From Holophagales bacterium (GTDB taxonomy: Bacteria > Acidobacteriota > Thermoanaerobaculia > UBA5066), in assembly GCA_016714815.1 (NCBI GenBank), contig JADKBZ010000031.1:186001-250000 (forward strand): a stretch of DNA of 64,000 nt, given 5' to 3'. Shown in pieces: positions 10,426 to 19,723 of this stretch. Position numbers and translations under genes: made by a program. The notes under the pieces were generated by a model. That model had not been told where the DNA came from. It searched no databases and worked only from the letters and a program-made list of their open reading frames with translations. The first letter of the stretch is position 1. Each line of letters begins with the position of its first letter.

Positions 10426-10881
10426 GTGATCCGGATCTACGTGGACGCCGATGCCTGCCCCGTCAAGGACGAGGTCTTCCGGGTGGCGAAACGCTACGGC
10501 CTGAAGGTCTTCGTCGTCTCGAACGGCCGGATTCGCACTCCCCCGGATCCGTCCGTCGAGATGGTCGTCGTGACGGGCCGTTTCGACGCCGCGGACGACT
10601 GGATCGCCGAGCGGGTCACGCCAACGGACATCGCCGTGACGTCGGATATCCCCCTGGCCTCCCGCTGTATCGAGTCGGGCGGGCGGGTCCTGGATCCCAA
10701 GGGAAAGGTCTTCACACCGGAGTCCATCGGCGACGCGGTGGCCAACCGCGAGCTGATGGCCTACCTCCGGGAGTCGGGCAGCCTCACCGGCGGTCCCGCC
10801 CCCTTCGAGTCCCGGGACCGCTCCCGCTTTCTCCAGAAGCTCGACGACCTCATCCAGGCCCTCCTGAAAGCCAGCCGCTGA
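10426..10881 (+). CDS. YaiI/YqxD (UPF0178) family protein
   Basis: The domain starts IRIYVDADACPVKDEVFRVA, the hallmark DADACPVK of this family. It continues with VVVTGRFDAADDWIAERV, DIAVTSDIPLASRCIESG, a conserved TSDIPLA motif, and a C-terminal FLQKLDDLI helix. Starting at GTG 10426, after GGGAGA, gives 151 residues, the usual family length. ATG 10387 and GTG 10366 are in-frame alternatives that add a non-conserved leader. The fold is PIN-like and the function is not established. It lies just after the exporter pair. Confidence 0.9.
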   Translation: MIRIYVDADACPVKDEVFRVAKRYGLKVFVVSNGRIRTPPDPSVEMVVVTGRFDAADDWIAERVTPTDIAVTSDIPLASRCIESGGRVLDPKGKVFTPESIGDAVANRELMAYLRESGSLTGGPAPFESRDRSRFLQKLDDLIQALLKASR

Positions 10882-11064
10882 GACGACCCCAGCCCCCCCG
10901 GTGTGGTGGCAGGGTTCTTGACGGCACTCCCTTGGACCCCGCCCGGCGAGAGGGGCGGACACGCGAGTGCCCGACACCAGCGGAAAGCACTCAACTCACT
11001 GATTACCAGAATGTTATGCATCCCCTCCGGGAGATGCGCCGAAGAAACGGGAGAGGCCGACCCG

Positions 11065-13824
11065 ATGCAATGTGAAGGCGGTATTAACGGTTTGGGGCAG
11101 GCGGGGCCCGCAAACCGTGCAGTTGTCGCCACGGACGAGCGAGTCCGGCTCGACGGCAAGTTCTTCCGCCTCGGAGAACGAAAGTTCTGGGTCAAGGGGG
11201 TCACCTACGGACCCTTCGAACCCCGCGCCGATGGCGCTTGTCTTCCGGCACCCGATCGCCTGGAGGCCGACCTCCGGCAGATCGCCTCGCTGGGCGCCAA
11301 CACGATCCGCGTCTACCACGTCCCGCCGCGGGAGCTTCTCGACCTCGCCCACTCCTTTGGACTCAAGGTATTCGTCGACGTCCCCTGGTCCAAGCACCGC
11401 TGCTTCCTGGAGAGCCCGGAGGACGAAGAGAGCGGCCGAAAGGCCGTCCGGGAAGCGGCCCGCACCTGCAAGGGGCACCCGGCGCTCCTGGCGCTGTCGG
11501 TCGTCAACGAGGTCCCGGCGGACATCGTGAGGTGGCTGGGCCCGCAGCGGGTCGAGCGGTTCATCGACGAGCTCGTCGCCATCGCCCACGAAGAGGACCC
11601 GGAGGTCCTCGTGACCTTCGCGAGCTTCCCGCCGACCGAATATCTCCATCCCTCGGCCGTCGACTTCCACACGATGAACGTCTACCTCCACAAGAGGGAG
11701 AAGTTCAAGTCCTACCTGCAGCGCCTGCAGAACCTCGCCGACGAGAAGCCGCTCCTCCTGGGCGAGTACGGCATCGACTCGATCCGCAACGGAGAGGAAG
11801 AGCAGGCGGCCCTTCTCGGCATGCACCTCGAGGAAGTCTTCGGCAACGGGCTCGCCGGAACCTGCTGCTTCTCCTACACCGACGAGTGGTTCACCGGCGG
11901 ACACCCGATCACGGACTGGGCCTTCGGCCTCGTGCGCGCGGACCGGACGCAGAAGCCGGCCTTCGACCGGGTCGCGGCCGTCTACCGGGCCGCGAGCCCC
12001 CTGCCGCCGCTTCCCCGCGCGCCGAAGGTCTCGGTCGTCGTCTGCACCTACAACGGCAGCAAGACCCTGGACGGCTGTCTGCGTTCGCTCGAGATCCTGA
12101 ACTACCCCGACTACGAGGTCATCCTCGTCGACGACGGCTCGAAGGATTCGGTCCCCGAGATCGCCGCGCGCTACCCGTACATCCGCTATCACCGGCAGGT
12201 CAACCGGGGGCTTTCCGTCGCCCGCAACGTCGGGATGGACCTGGCGAAGGGCGAGGTGATCGCCTACACCGACGACGACTGTTTCGCCGACCCCGACTGG
12301 CTCTATTTCCTCATCTCCAAGCTCCTAGAGACCGGCGCCTCTGCCGTCGGGGGCCCGAATTTCCTTCCCCCCGGTGACGGCCCCGTCGCTGCCTGCGTCT
12401 CGGCGAGCCCGGGTGCGCCGGCGCACGTCCTTCTCGACGACGCACTGGCCGAACACATTCCCGGCTGCAACATGGCGTTCTGGGCGGACCGGCTGCGCGC
12501 CATCGGCGGTTTCGATCCGGCCTACGCGCGGGCCGGGGACGACGTCGACGTCTGCTGGCGGCTCCAGGCGGAGGGCGACCAGATCGTCTTCGCTCCGGCC
12601 GCCATGGTCTGGCACCACCGCCGCTCGACGGTCAAGGCCTACCTGAAGCAGCAGCGCGGCTACGGAGAGGCGGAAGGCCTCCTGAAGCGCAAGCACCCCG
12701 AGAAGTTCCGTGGCTTCCGTGATGACCTCCCGTGGATGGGACGGATCTACACCCGCGCGGGCCTCGGTCTGAAGGTCGGAAAACCGATCGTCCACTACGG
12801 CGTCTTCGGCACCGGGCTCTTCCAGACGATCTACAGCGCCCCGCAGGTCTGGTGGCCCCTGATGGTCCTGAGCCTCGAGTGGTGGTTCGTCGCCCTCTCG
12901 GTCCTCGGCCTCGCCCCGGTCTTTCACTCGGCGAACGCACTCGTCCGTGCCGGCATCCTGGGGCGCGTCGCGCTCTCGCCGTTCGCGAACCCCCTCGTCG
13001 TCGTCCCCGCGGTGATGCTGGCCCTGTCTCTCGGCGTCGCCTGGGCCATCGCCGGTCAGGCGAGCCCTCCCCCCGGACAGCGGCGCTGGTGGTCCCGGCT
13101 CCTGATCGCGGCCATGCACGTCGTGCAGCCCGTCGCCCGGGGCTGGGCGCGCTACAAGAGCCGCTTCGAGACGCACGTGATCCCCGAGTCGTTCCACGCC
13201 CTCCGCCGGGCGTGGCGGGATCGCGCCCCCCGGCTCCTCGGCCGGCGGCAGATCGGCCTCTGGAGCGAGGATCAGACGTCCCGCGAGAAGCTCCTCGAGA
13301 CACTCCTCCAGATGACCGCGCAGCAGCGCTGGTTCGTCCACGTCGACCCGGGCTGGGAGTCGCACGACGTCCGCCTCTACGGCGACCGGTGGTGCCAGAC
13401 CGACCTCGTCACGGTGACCGAGAACCACGGGGGGGGCAGGCGCCTCACCCGCATCCGGCTGTTACCGAGAGCGACCTTCTTCCAGAAGGTGCTCTGGATC
13501 GCCATCGCCTACGTCCTCCTCGTCGCCGTAGGCCTCGGACAGGAGGAGCTCCTGCTCGTCAGCCCGGTCCTCCTCGGGCTCCTCGCGTGGGTCAGCGCCT
13601 CCGGCCGTCGCCTGAACGCGGTCGTCGTCGCGAGCGTTCTCGACGCCGCCGAGCACCTCGGCATGACCGTCGTCGGCGAGCCCGACGCCTTCAAGGAGCC
13701 CAGCGCCATCGAGAGGCCGCCCCTGCCGGCGCCCGGCTGTCCCGCCACGGCCCGCTCGATTTCGCCTCTGGTGCGGCGGGCCGCAGGCCTCCACCCGCCG
13801 GCGCGTCGCTCCACGACCCGATAG
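11065..13824 (+). CDS. Membrane fusion of a GH-A clan glycosidase-like domain with a family 2 glycosyltransferase
   Basis: ATG 11065 has GGGAGAGG upstream and gives 919 residues; ATG 11011 is an alternative. Residues about 25-310 form a TIM-barrel glycoside-hydrolase-like domain: FWVKGVTYGPF, RQIASLGANTIRVYHVP, the acid/base motif SVVNEVP and the second Glu in LLLGEYGID. Residues about 322-560 are a GT2 domain: SVVVCTYNGSKTLDGCL, EVILVDDGSKD, IAYTDDDCFADPDW, IPGCNMAFW and the acceptor-side DDVDVCWRLQ. Several membrane helices follow near 590-665 and 806-845, with a soluble segment between them. GH-GT2 fusions such as bacterial NdvB/NdvC make beta-glucans, with the hydrolase part acting as transglycosylase. 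It starts a five-gene glycan cluster. The sugar made is unknown. Confidence 0.9.
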   Translation: MQCEGGINGLGQAGPANRAVVATDERVRLDGKFFRLGERKFWVKGVTYGPFEPRADGACLPAPDRLEADLRQIASLGANTIRVYHVPPRELLDLAHSFGLKVFVDVPWSKHRCFLESPEDEESGRKAVREAARTCKGHPALLALSVVNEVPADIVRWLGPQRVERFIDELVAIAHEEDPEVLVTFASFPPTEYLHPSAVDFHTMNVYLHKREKFKSYLQRLQNLADEKPLLLGEYGIDSIRNGEEEQAALLGMHLEEVFGNGLAGTCCFSYTDEWFTGGHPITDWAFGLVRADRTQKPAFDRVAAVYRAASPLPPLPRAPKVSVVVCTYNGSKTLDGCLRSLEILNYPDYEVILVDDGSKDSVPEIAARYPYIRYHRQVNRGLSVARNVGMDLAKGEVIAYTDDDCFADPDWLYFLISKLLETGASAVGGPNFLPPGDGPVAACVSASPGAPAHVLLDDALAEHIPGCNMAFWADRLRAIGGFDPAYARAGDDVDVCWRLQAEGDQIVFAPAAMVWHHRRSTVKAYLKQQRGYGEAEGLLKRKHPEKFRGFRDDLPWMGRIYTRAGLGLKVGKPIVHYGVFGTGLFQTIYSAPQVWWPLMVLSLEWWFVALSVLGLAPVFHSANALVRAGILGRVALSPFANPLVVVPAVMLALSLGVAWAIAGQASPPPGQRRWWSRLLIAAMHVVQPVARGWARYKSRFETHVIPESFHALRRAWRDRAPRLLGRRQIGLWSEDQTSREKLLETLLQMTAQQRWFVHVDPGWESHDVRLYGDRWCQTDLVTVTENHGGGRRLTRIRLLPRATFFQKVLWIAIAYVLLVAVGLGQEELLLVSPVLLGLLAWVSASGRRLNAVVVASVLDAAEHLGMTVVGEPDAFKEPSAIERPPLPAPGCPATARSISPLVRRAAGLHPPARRSTTR

Positions 13825-13834
13825 TCCGCCCCGC

Positions 13835-15685
13835 ATGGAGCCGACGGAGGATTCCTACCAGTCGCCCTCTCGGGCCGAGACCCGCCGGCTCGTCGGTCGG
13901 ACCGTCGGCTACCTCCGTCCTCACCGCCCCAGGTTCCTGGGCGGCGTGGGGCTCACCGGCCTGGGGATCCTCCTCGACGTCGTCAAGCCGATCCCGCTGG
14001 CGATCGTCCTGGACGTCGTCCTCGGCGGCGCGAACCTTCCCAGGTGGCTCCAGCCGGTCCTGGGCGGAGTGGGCCGCGACGGGATTCTCGCTTTCGCCGC
14101 GCTATCGATCGTCCTTCTGACCGCCTCGCGCGGGGCCGCCACCGTAGCGGCGACCTACCTGACCATTGACACGGGCCAGAGGATGGTCAACGACCTCCGG
14201 ACGGCTCTCTACGGCCACCTGCAGAAGCTCTCCCTCCGCTTCCACAACCAGCAGCAGACGGGCGACCTCCTCTACCGGGTGATGTCGGACACCTACTCCG
14301 CGCAGGGCCTGGTGATGAACGGCCTGCTCCCGCTCGCGAGCTCGGCCGTGATGCTCGCGGGGATGTTCGCCGTCATGGCGGGCTACGACGTCGAGCTGGC
14401 CCTCGTGGCGCTCGTCGTCTGCCCGCCCCTCTACTTCGCCATCACGAGGATCAGCGGCCGGATCCACCAGCAGGCCTCCGTCTCCCGCGAGGCCGAGAGC
14501 GCCCTCTACGCCCGGGCCGAGTCGACGATCGGCGCCGTGAAGCTCGTGCAGGCCTACGGGCGCGAGGACGGGGCCGTCGCCGAGTTCCGCTCGGGAAGCG
14601 ACCGGAGCCTCGCCCTCAGCCTGAAGCTCTACAGCACGCAGACGGTCTTCGCCTTCGTCGTCGACTCCGTCCTCGCCGTCGGCACGGCCGCCCTCGTCTG
14701 GCTCGGCGCCCGGCACGTTCTCGACGGCCGCCTCGGGATCGGCGAGCTGACGATCTTCCTGTCGTACCTCAAGGACCTCTACGGCCCCATCCAGAGCGTC
14801 AGCCACAACCTGGCGGAGATCTCGTCCTCCCGCGCCGGCCTTGAGCGGGTCTTCAAGGTCCTCGACATCGAGCCCGACGTGAAGGACGCCCCTCACGCCC
14901 GCCCGCTGCCGCCGGTCACGGGCCACGTCCGCTTCGAGAACGTCCACTTCGCCTACGACGACGGGCAGCCGGTCCTGGCGGGCGTCGACCTCGAGATCCG
15001 GCCGGGCGAGCACGTGGCGCTCCTGGGTCCGACCGGAGCCGGGAAGAGCACGCTCGCCAGCCTCCTCGGCCGCTTCTACGACCCCCAGGCGGGGCGCGTC
15101 ACGATCGACGGGCACGACCTGCGCGACGTCACGGTCCTCTCGCTCCGCCAGCAGGTCACGGTGATGCTGCAGGAGCAGATCCTCTTCCACACGACGATCC
15201 GGGAGAACATCGCGTTCGGGAGCCCGCGGTCGGACGAAGAGGTCCGGAGGGCCGCGGAGCGCGCCGAGGCGGACACGTTCATCGAGAGGCTCCCCGACGG
15301 CTACGACACCGTGATCGGCGAGGACGGCTCGACCCTGTCGGGCGGCCAGCGGCAGCGCCTCGCCCTCGCCCGCGCGCTCCTGAGGTCCGCACCGATCGTG
15401 ATCCTCGACGAGCCGACGAGCGCGCTCGACCTCGACACCGAGGAGAGGGTGTGGGCTCACGTCGGCGACCTCCTCGCGGGGAAAACGGCGATCGTCATCG
15501 CCCACCGGCTCAGCTCGGCGCGCCGCGCGGACCGGATCGTCCTCCTCGACGGGGGCCGGATCCTGGAGCAGGGCTCCCACGACGAGCTCCTCGCCCGCAG
15601 GGGAACGTATTCACGCCTCTGGGAGAGCTTCGGCGACGGCAAGGGGAACCTCGAGCCCGAGCTCCTCGCCGCGGTCTCCGGGTAG
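13835..15685 (+). CDS. MsbA/NdvA-like homodimeric ABC exporter
   Basis: ATG 13835 lies 10 bases after the fusion gene. The 616-residue product is a full half-transporter: a transmembrane domain (about residues 25-330) with YLRPHRPRFLGGVG and LSLRFHNQQQTGDLLYRVMSD, then a nucleotide-binding domain. The latter has Walker A GPTGAGKST, LQEQILFHTTIRENIAFG, signature LSGGQRQR, Walker B IVILDEPTSALD and H-loop AHRLSS. All catalytic residues are present, so a homodimer is expected. Being between a glycan synthase and decorating enzymes, it most likely exports the glycan, as NdvA/ChvA exports cyclic beta-glucans. That substrate is inferred from context. Confidence 0.93.
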   Translation: MEPTEDSYQSPSRAETRRLVGRTVGYLRPHRPRFLGGVGLTGLGILLDVVKPIPLAIVLDVVLGGANLPRWLQPVLGGVGRDGILAFAALSIVLLTASRGAATVAATYLTIDTGQRMVNDLRTALYGHLQKLSLRFHNQQQTGDLLYRVMSDTYSAQGLVMNGLLPLASSAVMLAGMFAVMAGYDVELALVALVVCPPLYFAITRISGRIHQQASVSREAESALYARAESTIGAVKLVQAYGREDGAVAEFRSGSDRSLALSLKLYSTQTVFAFVVDSVLAVGTAALVWLGARHVLDGRLGIGELTIFLSYLKDLYGPIQSVSHNLAEISSSRAGLERVFKVLDIEPDVKDAPHARPLPPVTGHVRFENVHFAYDDGQPVLAGVDLEIRPGEHVALLGPTGAGKSTLASLLGRFYDPQAGRVTIDGHDLRDVTVLSLRQQVTVMLQEQILFHTTIRENIAFGSPRSDEEVRRAAERAEADTFIERLPDGYDTVIGEDGSTLSGGQRQRLALARALLRSAPIVILDEPTSALDLDTEERVWAHVGDLLAGKTAIVIAHRLSSARRADRIVLLDGGRILEQGSHDELLARRGTYSRLWESFGDGKGNLEPELLAAVSG

Positions 15686-15692
15686 ACAAGGA

Positions 15693-16865
15693 ATGAGCGT
15701 GCGCCACCGCATCGTCGTCCTCGGAATGATGGGCCGCTGCCCCTTCGGCGGCCAGACCTGGCTCTACCTCAACTGGCTGCGGGGCCTCGCCCGCCTCGGT
15801 CACGAGGTCTGGTACGTCGAGGACGACGCCACCTGGCCGTACGACCCGACAGCCGACGCCATCGTCGACGACCCCGCCTACGCGGCCGGATACCTCGGGA
15901 GGGTCCTCGCACGGATCGGTCTCGAGCGGCGCTGGGCCTACCGGGCGCTCTACCGGGGCCCCGACGCCTGTTTCGGCCTCTCGCGCGAGCGCCTCGTCGA
16001 GCTCTACCGGGACTGCGACGTCCTCCTGAACGTCTGCGGCGCCACCGTCCTGAACGAGGACCACCTGCGCGCCCGGCTCCGCGTCTACGTCGAGACCGAC
16101 CCGGTGACGAACCAGCTCGAGCTCGCGAGCGGCAAGCAGAAGACCCGCGACGTCCTCGACGCGCACCACCTGATCGCGACCTACGGCGAGAACTACGGGG
16201 AGCCCGACTGCGGCGTGCCGATGGACGGCCGCCGCTACATCCGGACCCGGCAGCCCGTCGACCTCGACCTCTGGCCGATGACCTTCGACGCCACGGCGGA
16301 ACGCTACACGACGGTCGGCAACTGGAGGCAGAAGGGAAACGACGTCGTCTGGCAGGGCGAGACCTACACCTGGAGCAAACACCACGAGTTCCTCAAGTTC
16401 GTCGGTTTGCCGGGGCGCTGCCCGAAGGCACGCTTCGAGCTCTGCCTCAACGTCGACGACGAGGCGGACCGCTCGCTGCTCGAGGGGAACGGCTGGAAGG
16501 TCTCGAGCCCGCTGAAGATGTCGCTCGACCCGTTCGGTTACCAGAGCTTCTTCCAGCGCTCGCGGGCGGAATGGACCGTCGCCAAGGACCAGAACGTGAG
16601 ACTGCAGAGCGGCTGGTTCAGCGAGCGGGACGCCTGCTACCTCGCCTCCGGCAAGCCGGTGATCGCGCAGAGCACGGGGTTCGAGAAGTTCCTGCCGTCC
16701 GGCGAGGGGCTCTTTCCGTTCCGCACCGTCGAGGAGGTGGTCGCCGCCGTCGACACCATCGAGACGGACTACGCGAAGGCGTGCCGCGCGGCGCGCGCCG
16801 TCGCGGAAGAGACCCTCGAGGCGACCGCCGTCTGCCGAAGGCTCCTCGAGGCGATCGGACTGTGA
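15693..16865 (+). CDS. GT-B-fold glycosyltransferase-like protein
   Basis: ATG 15693 lies seven bases after the exporter stop, with a weak AAGGA site; GTG 15699 is an alternative. The 390-residue protein begins IVVLGMMGRCPFGGQTWLY and contains LARLGHEVWYVEDD. It ends with a GT-B-like C-terminal lobe: GWFSERDACYLASGKPVIAQ, TGFEKFLPSGEGLFPF and TVEEVVAAVDTIETDY. These resemble family 4/1-like glycosyltransferases with a conserved C-terminal Glu and a glycine-rich nucleotide site. No membrane helix is visible. It probably adds a sugar to the glycan of the cluster, but donor and acceptor cannot be read. Confidence 0.75.
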   Translation: MSVRHRIVVLGMMGRCPFGGQTWLYLNWLRGLARLGHEVWYVEDDATWPYDPTADAIVDDPAYAAGYLGRVLARIGLERRWAYRALYRGPDACFGLSRERLVELYRDCDVLLNVCGATVLNEDHLRARLRVYVETDPVTNQLELASGKQKTRDVLDAHHLIATYGENYGEPDCGVPMDGRRYIRTRQPVDLDLWPMTFDATAERYTTVGNWRQKGNDVVWQGETYTWSKHHEFLKFVGLPGRCPKARFELCLNVDDEADRSLLEGNGWKVSSPLKMSLDPFGYQSFFQRSRAEWTVAKDQNVRLQSGWFSERDACYLASGKPVIAQSTGFEKFLPSGEGLFPFRTVEEVVAAVDTIETDYAKACRAARAVAEETLEATAVCRRLLEAIGL

Positions 16866-17569
16866 CCGGCAGGACGTTCGTCCTCTTCAACGCGGACGAC
16901 TTCGGCTACAGCCACGGGATCAACCGCGGGATCGTCGAGGCGCACGCGCGCGGCGTCGTCGCCTCCACGTCGATGATGGTCAACACCCCGGGCACCGAGG
17001 AGGCCGGCCGCCTGGCACGCGAGCACCCGGACCTCTCCGTCGGGCTCCACGTCAACTTCACGAACGAGGCGCAGCGCCTGATCGACCTCGACGACGAGGT
17101 GGCCTGCCGCCGCGAGCTCTGGGACCAGTACCGGCGTTTCACCGACCTGATGGGCCGGCGCCCGACCCACCTCGACTCGCACCAGCACGTCCACCGCCAC
17201 CCGATGCGCCGCCCCCTCTTCGAGGAGCTGGCCGACTCCGAAGAGCTTCCGCTGCGCGACCGGCCTCCGGTCGTCTTCAAGGGAGGCTTTTACGCGCAGT
17301 GGGAGTACGGCGTCTCCGACCCTTCGAAGGTGAGCCTCGCGGACCTCGAGCGGATCCTCCACGAGGAGCTCGCCGACGGGATTTACGAGTTCTGCTGCCA
17401 CCCCGGCTACTTCGACCCCGCTTTCGAGGCCGTCTACCACCTCGATCGCGAGCACGAGCTGAAGACCCTCACCGACCCGGCTCTCCCCGCGTTCGTCGAG
17501 AACGAGAGGATCCGGCTGATCTCCTTCCGCGAGCTCCCGGAGGCCGCGAGGGCGCTTCGTGGCGAGTGA
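16862..17569 (+). CDS. ChbG/YdjC-type carbohydrate deacetylase
   Basis: GTG 16862 overlaps the previous stop as GTGA. The 235-residue product has the YdjC motifs: FNADDFGYSHGINRGIVEAH (metal Asp12-13), VGLHVNFT (metal His) and THLDSHQHVHRHP (second His cluster). These bind a divalent metal in enzymes that remove N-acetyl groups from chito-oligosaccharides or related glycans. YEFCCHPGYFDP contributes a further His near residue 180. Placement inside the glycan operon suggests deacetylation of an amino sugar in the exported polymer or its precursor. Confidence 0.9.
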   Translation: MTGRTFVLFNADDFGYSHGINRGIVEAHARGVVASTSMMVNTPGTEEAGRLAREHPDLSVGLHVNFTNEAQRLIDLDDEVACRRELWDQYRRFTDLMGRRPTHLDSHQHVHRHPMRRPLFEELADSEELPLRDRPPVVFKGGFYAQWEYGVSDPSKVSLADLERILHEELADGIYEFCCHPGYFDPAFEAVYHLDREHELKTLTDPALPAFVENERIRLISFRELPEAARALRGE

Positions 17570-19592
17570 GCCTGGAGAGCTGAAACAGCGCTTCGTCCCG
17601 GCGCCCGCCGCGCTCGCCACCTGGCTGGCGGTGCCGCTGGTGGGCGCCAAGGTCGTGCACTGGAGCTGGCCCGGGATCCGCTGGAGCGTCTGGCCCGAGT
17701 GGCTGCGCGACGTCGGAGTCTCCGCGCACGCCGACGTCGCCTTCTCCGCGGCCTTCGGGCTCGTCGCCTTCGTCCTGCTCCGGCTCGCCCGCGGCTGGCC
17801 TCGCCTCCAGGCCGGCGTCGGAGCCGGACTCTTCGCGCTGAGCACTTTCAGCGTCTTCTATGCCGTGGCGAGCGTCCAGATCTTCGCCTTTCTCCGCTCA
17901 CCCCTCACCTACCCCCTCCTCTACCTGGCCGGCGACGCGAAGAGCATGAGCTCGTCCATCGGAAGCTTCCTCTCCCCGGCCCTGGTGGCCGCCCTCGTCC
18001 TCGTACCGCTGCTCCACGTCCTGGCGGTCCGGAGGGCCTCCCGGCCCCGCCCGGGTCCGCCCGGCCGCACACGTCGAGCCCTGGGCTTCGCAGTGCTGGC
18101 CGCAGTCCCGCTGTGGGTCGCCTGGGGAGCCTGGACGGCCGCCGGGCGCTGGGCGGACCGGCCCGACCTGCTGATCTGCGAGAGCCCGCACCTGAAGTTC
18201 GTCGCCTCGCTCGTCGACGAGGCCCGCAGCGGCGCGATGCCGCTGATGCGGGACGAATTCCCTTCGGCGTACCTCTCGGACTTCGATCCCAGCGCCCCGG
18301 AGCCCACCGCCGCGCGACCGGGGAAGCCCCGGAAGCATGCCCACGTCCCTTCCGGAGACGCCCTTTCCAGGACGCCGAGGCCGCGGAACGTCCTCGTCGT
18401 CGTTCTGGAGTCGACGGGGAACCGCTACCTCAGCCTCTACGGGAGTCCGTACCCGACCACTCCCAACCTCGCGGCGGAAGCCGGGCACGCGCTCGTCTAC
18501 GACAGCTTCTACGCGCACGTCGGCCTCTCCGCGAACTCGCTCGCCGCCCTCGGTCTCTCCGTCTATCCCTACATGACGTGGCGCGAGTACACGCAGGACT
18601 ACCCGGACTTCCCGGGGGAGACCCTCGCCGACGTTCTCGGTCCGCGCGGCTACCGCACGGCTTTCCTGACCTCGTCCTTCCTCGACTACGTCGGCGTCGA
18701 CGAGTTCCTCCGGAACCGTGGCTTCGACGAGCTCCGAGGCTGGAACGAGCTTTCCGCCGGAAGCGCGACGACCTCGTGGGGAGGGGACGACCGGGTCCTC
18801 GTCGACCGGACGCTCGAGTGGATCGATCGCGACCGGGAGCGTCCCTTCTTCGGCCTTCTCTGGACGCAGCAGAGCCATCATCCGTACGACCCCGCAGAGG
18901 GCCAGCCGGAGGTCGACTACTTCGCGGGCCGGTCGCTGCCTCCCGACGACTGGGATCTCGGGCGCTACCTGAACACGATCGCCGAGGTCGACCGTCAGCT
19001 GGGCCGGCTCTTCGCGGGCCTGCGCGAGAGGGGCCTGGCGGACGACACGCTCGTCGTCGTGACGGGCGACCACGGGGAGTGCTTCGGCGCGCCGCACCGG
19101 ACCTGGGGCCACGGCGCCCGGCTCTACCAGGAAGGGGTCAACGTCCCCCTGATGCTCTGGAATCCGCGCCTCTTCGCGGGCGGAGGCCGGCCCCCGACCG
19201 TCGGCGGTCACGTCGACGTGAGCCCGACCGTCCTCGACGTTCTCGGAATCCCCGTGCCCGCCTCCTGGGAGGGACGGAGCGTCCTCGCGCCCGAGCGGCC
19301 GCCTCGCGCCTACTTCTACGCTGCAAACGACGACTACCTGCTCGGCCTGCGCGAAGGCCCCTTCAAGTACATCTACAACGTCACCCGGGGCCGCGAGGAG
19401 CTGTACGACCTCGAACGCGATCCGGACGAGCAGACGAACATCGCCGGGGTCTACCCCGGACGGTGCCTCGTCTACCGGCAGCGGCTCGCCGCCTGGAAGA
19501 GCCACGCGGCCCGCACGCTGGCGATGGCGAAAGTGAAGATGGCCCGCTCCGCGAGCGGCCCGGAGAACGAAGGGAAGCCCGCCACCCGTTGA
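17559..19592 (+). CDS. Membrane sulfatase-fold transferase, LtaS/OpgB-like (probable phosphoglycerol or phosphoethanolamine transferase)
   Basis: GTG 17559 overlaps the deacetylase end by 11 bases. The 677-residue protein has four or five N-terminal membrane helices (to about residue 205), then a large extracytoplasmic alkaline-phosphatase-superfamily domain: NVLVVVLESTGNRYLSLYG, TTPNLAAEA, GETLADVLGPRGYRTAFL, VVVTGDHGECFG and HRTWGHGARLYQEG. The metal-binding Asp-His and His-Gly-His-like elements are present. The nucleophile position appears to lie in GLSANSLAALG, with Ser where Thr is common. There is no Cys-x-Pro-x-Arg sulfatase signature. Family members move phosphoglycerol or phosphoethanolamine from lipids to glycans, which fits decoration of the exported glycan. 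Confidence 0.85.
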   Translation: MASEPGELKQRFVPAPAALATWLAVPLVGAKVVHWSWPGIRWSVWPEWLRDVGVSAHADVAFSAAFGLVAFVLLRLARGWPRLQAGVGAGLFALSTFSVFYAVASVQIFAFLRSPLTYPLLYLAGDAKSMSSSIGSFLSPALVAALVLVPLLHVLAVRRASRPRPGPPGRTRRALGFAVLAAVPLWVAWGAWTAAGRWADRPDLLICESPHLKFVASLVDEARSGAMPLMRDEFPSAYLSDFDPSAPEPTAARPGKPRKHAHVPSGDALSRTPRPRNVLVVVLESTGNRYLSLYGSPYPTTPNLAAEAGHALVYDSFYAHVGLSANSLAALGLSVYPYMTWREYTQDYPDFPGETLADVLGPRGYRTAFLTSSFLDYVGVDEFLRNRGFDELRGWNELSAGSATTSWGGDDRVLVDRTLEWIDRDRERPFFGLLWTQQSHHPYDPAEGQPEVDYFAGRSLPPDDWDLGRYLNTIAEVDRQLGRLFAGLRERGLADDTLVVVTGDHGECFGAPHRTWGHGARLYQEGVNVPLMLWNPRLFAGGGRPPTVGGHVDVSPTVLDVLGIPVPASWEGRSVLAPERPPRAYFYAANDDYLLGLREGPFKYIYNVTRGREELYDLERDPDEQTNIAGVYPGRCLVYRQRLAAWKSHAARTLAMAKVKMARSASGPENEGKPATR

Positions 19593-19723
19593 CGGATTCG
19601 GGACGAGCACGCCGAGGCTCGCCTCCTCCCCGGCGGCCAGGCCATCCGTCCGGCCCGTTTCGTCCCGCTCATTGCCCGGGCGCCGGCCGGCGAGTAGTCT
19701 CGATCCGGGAGGGGAGGTCGATC

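Noticed and set aside
10918..10945. TTGACG as a -35 box for the glycan operon
   Set aside because: No -10 element lies at 16-18 bases; the AT-richer patch at 10990-11022 also lacks a clear pair.
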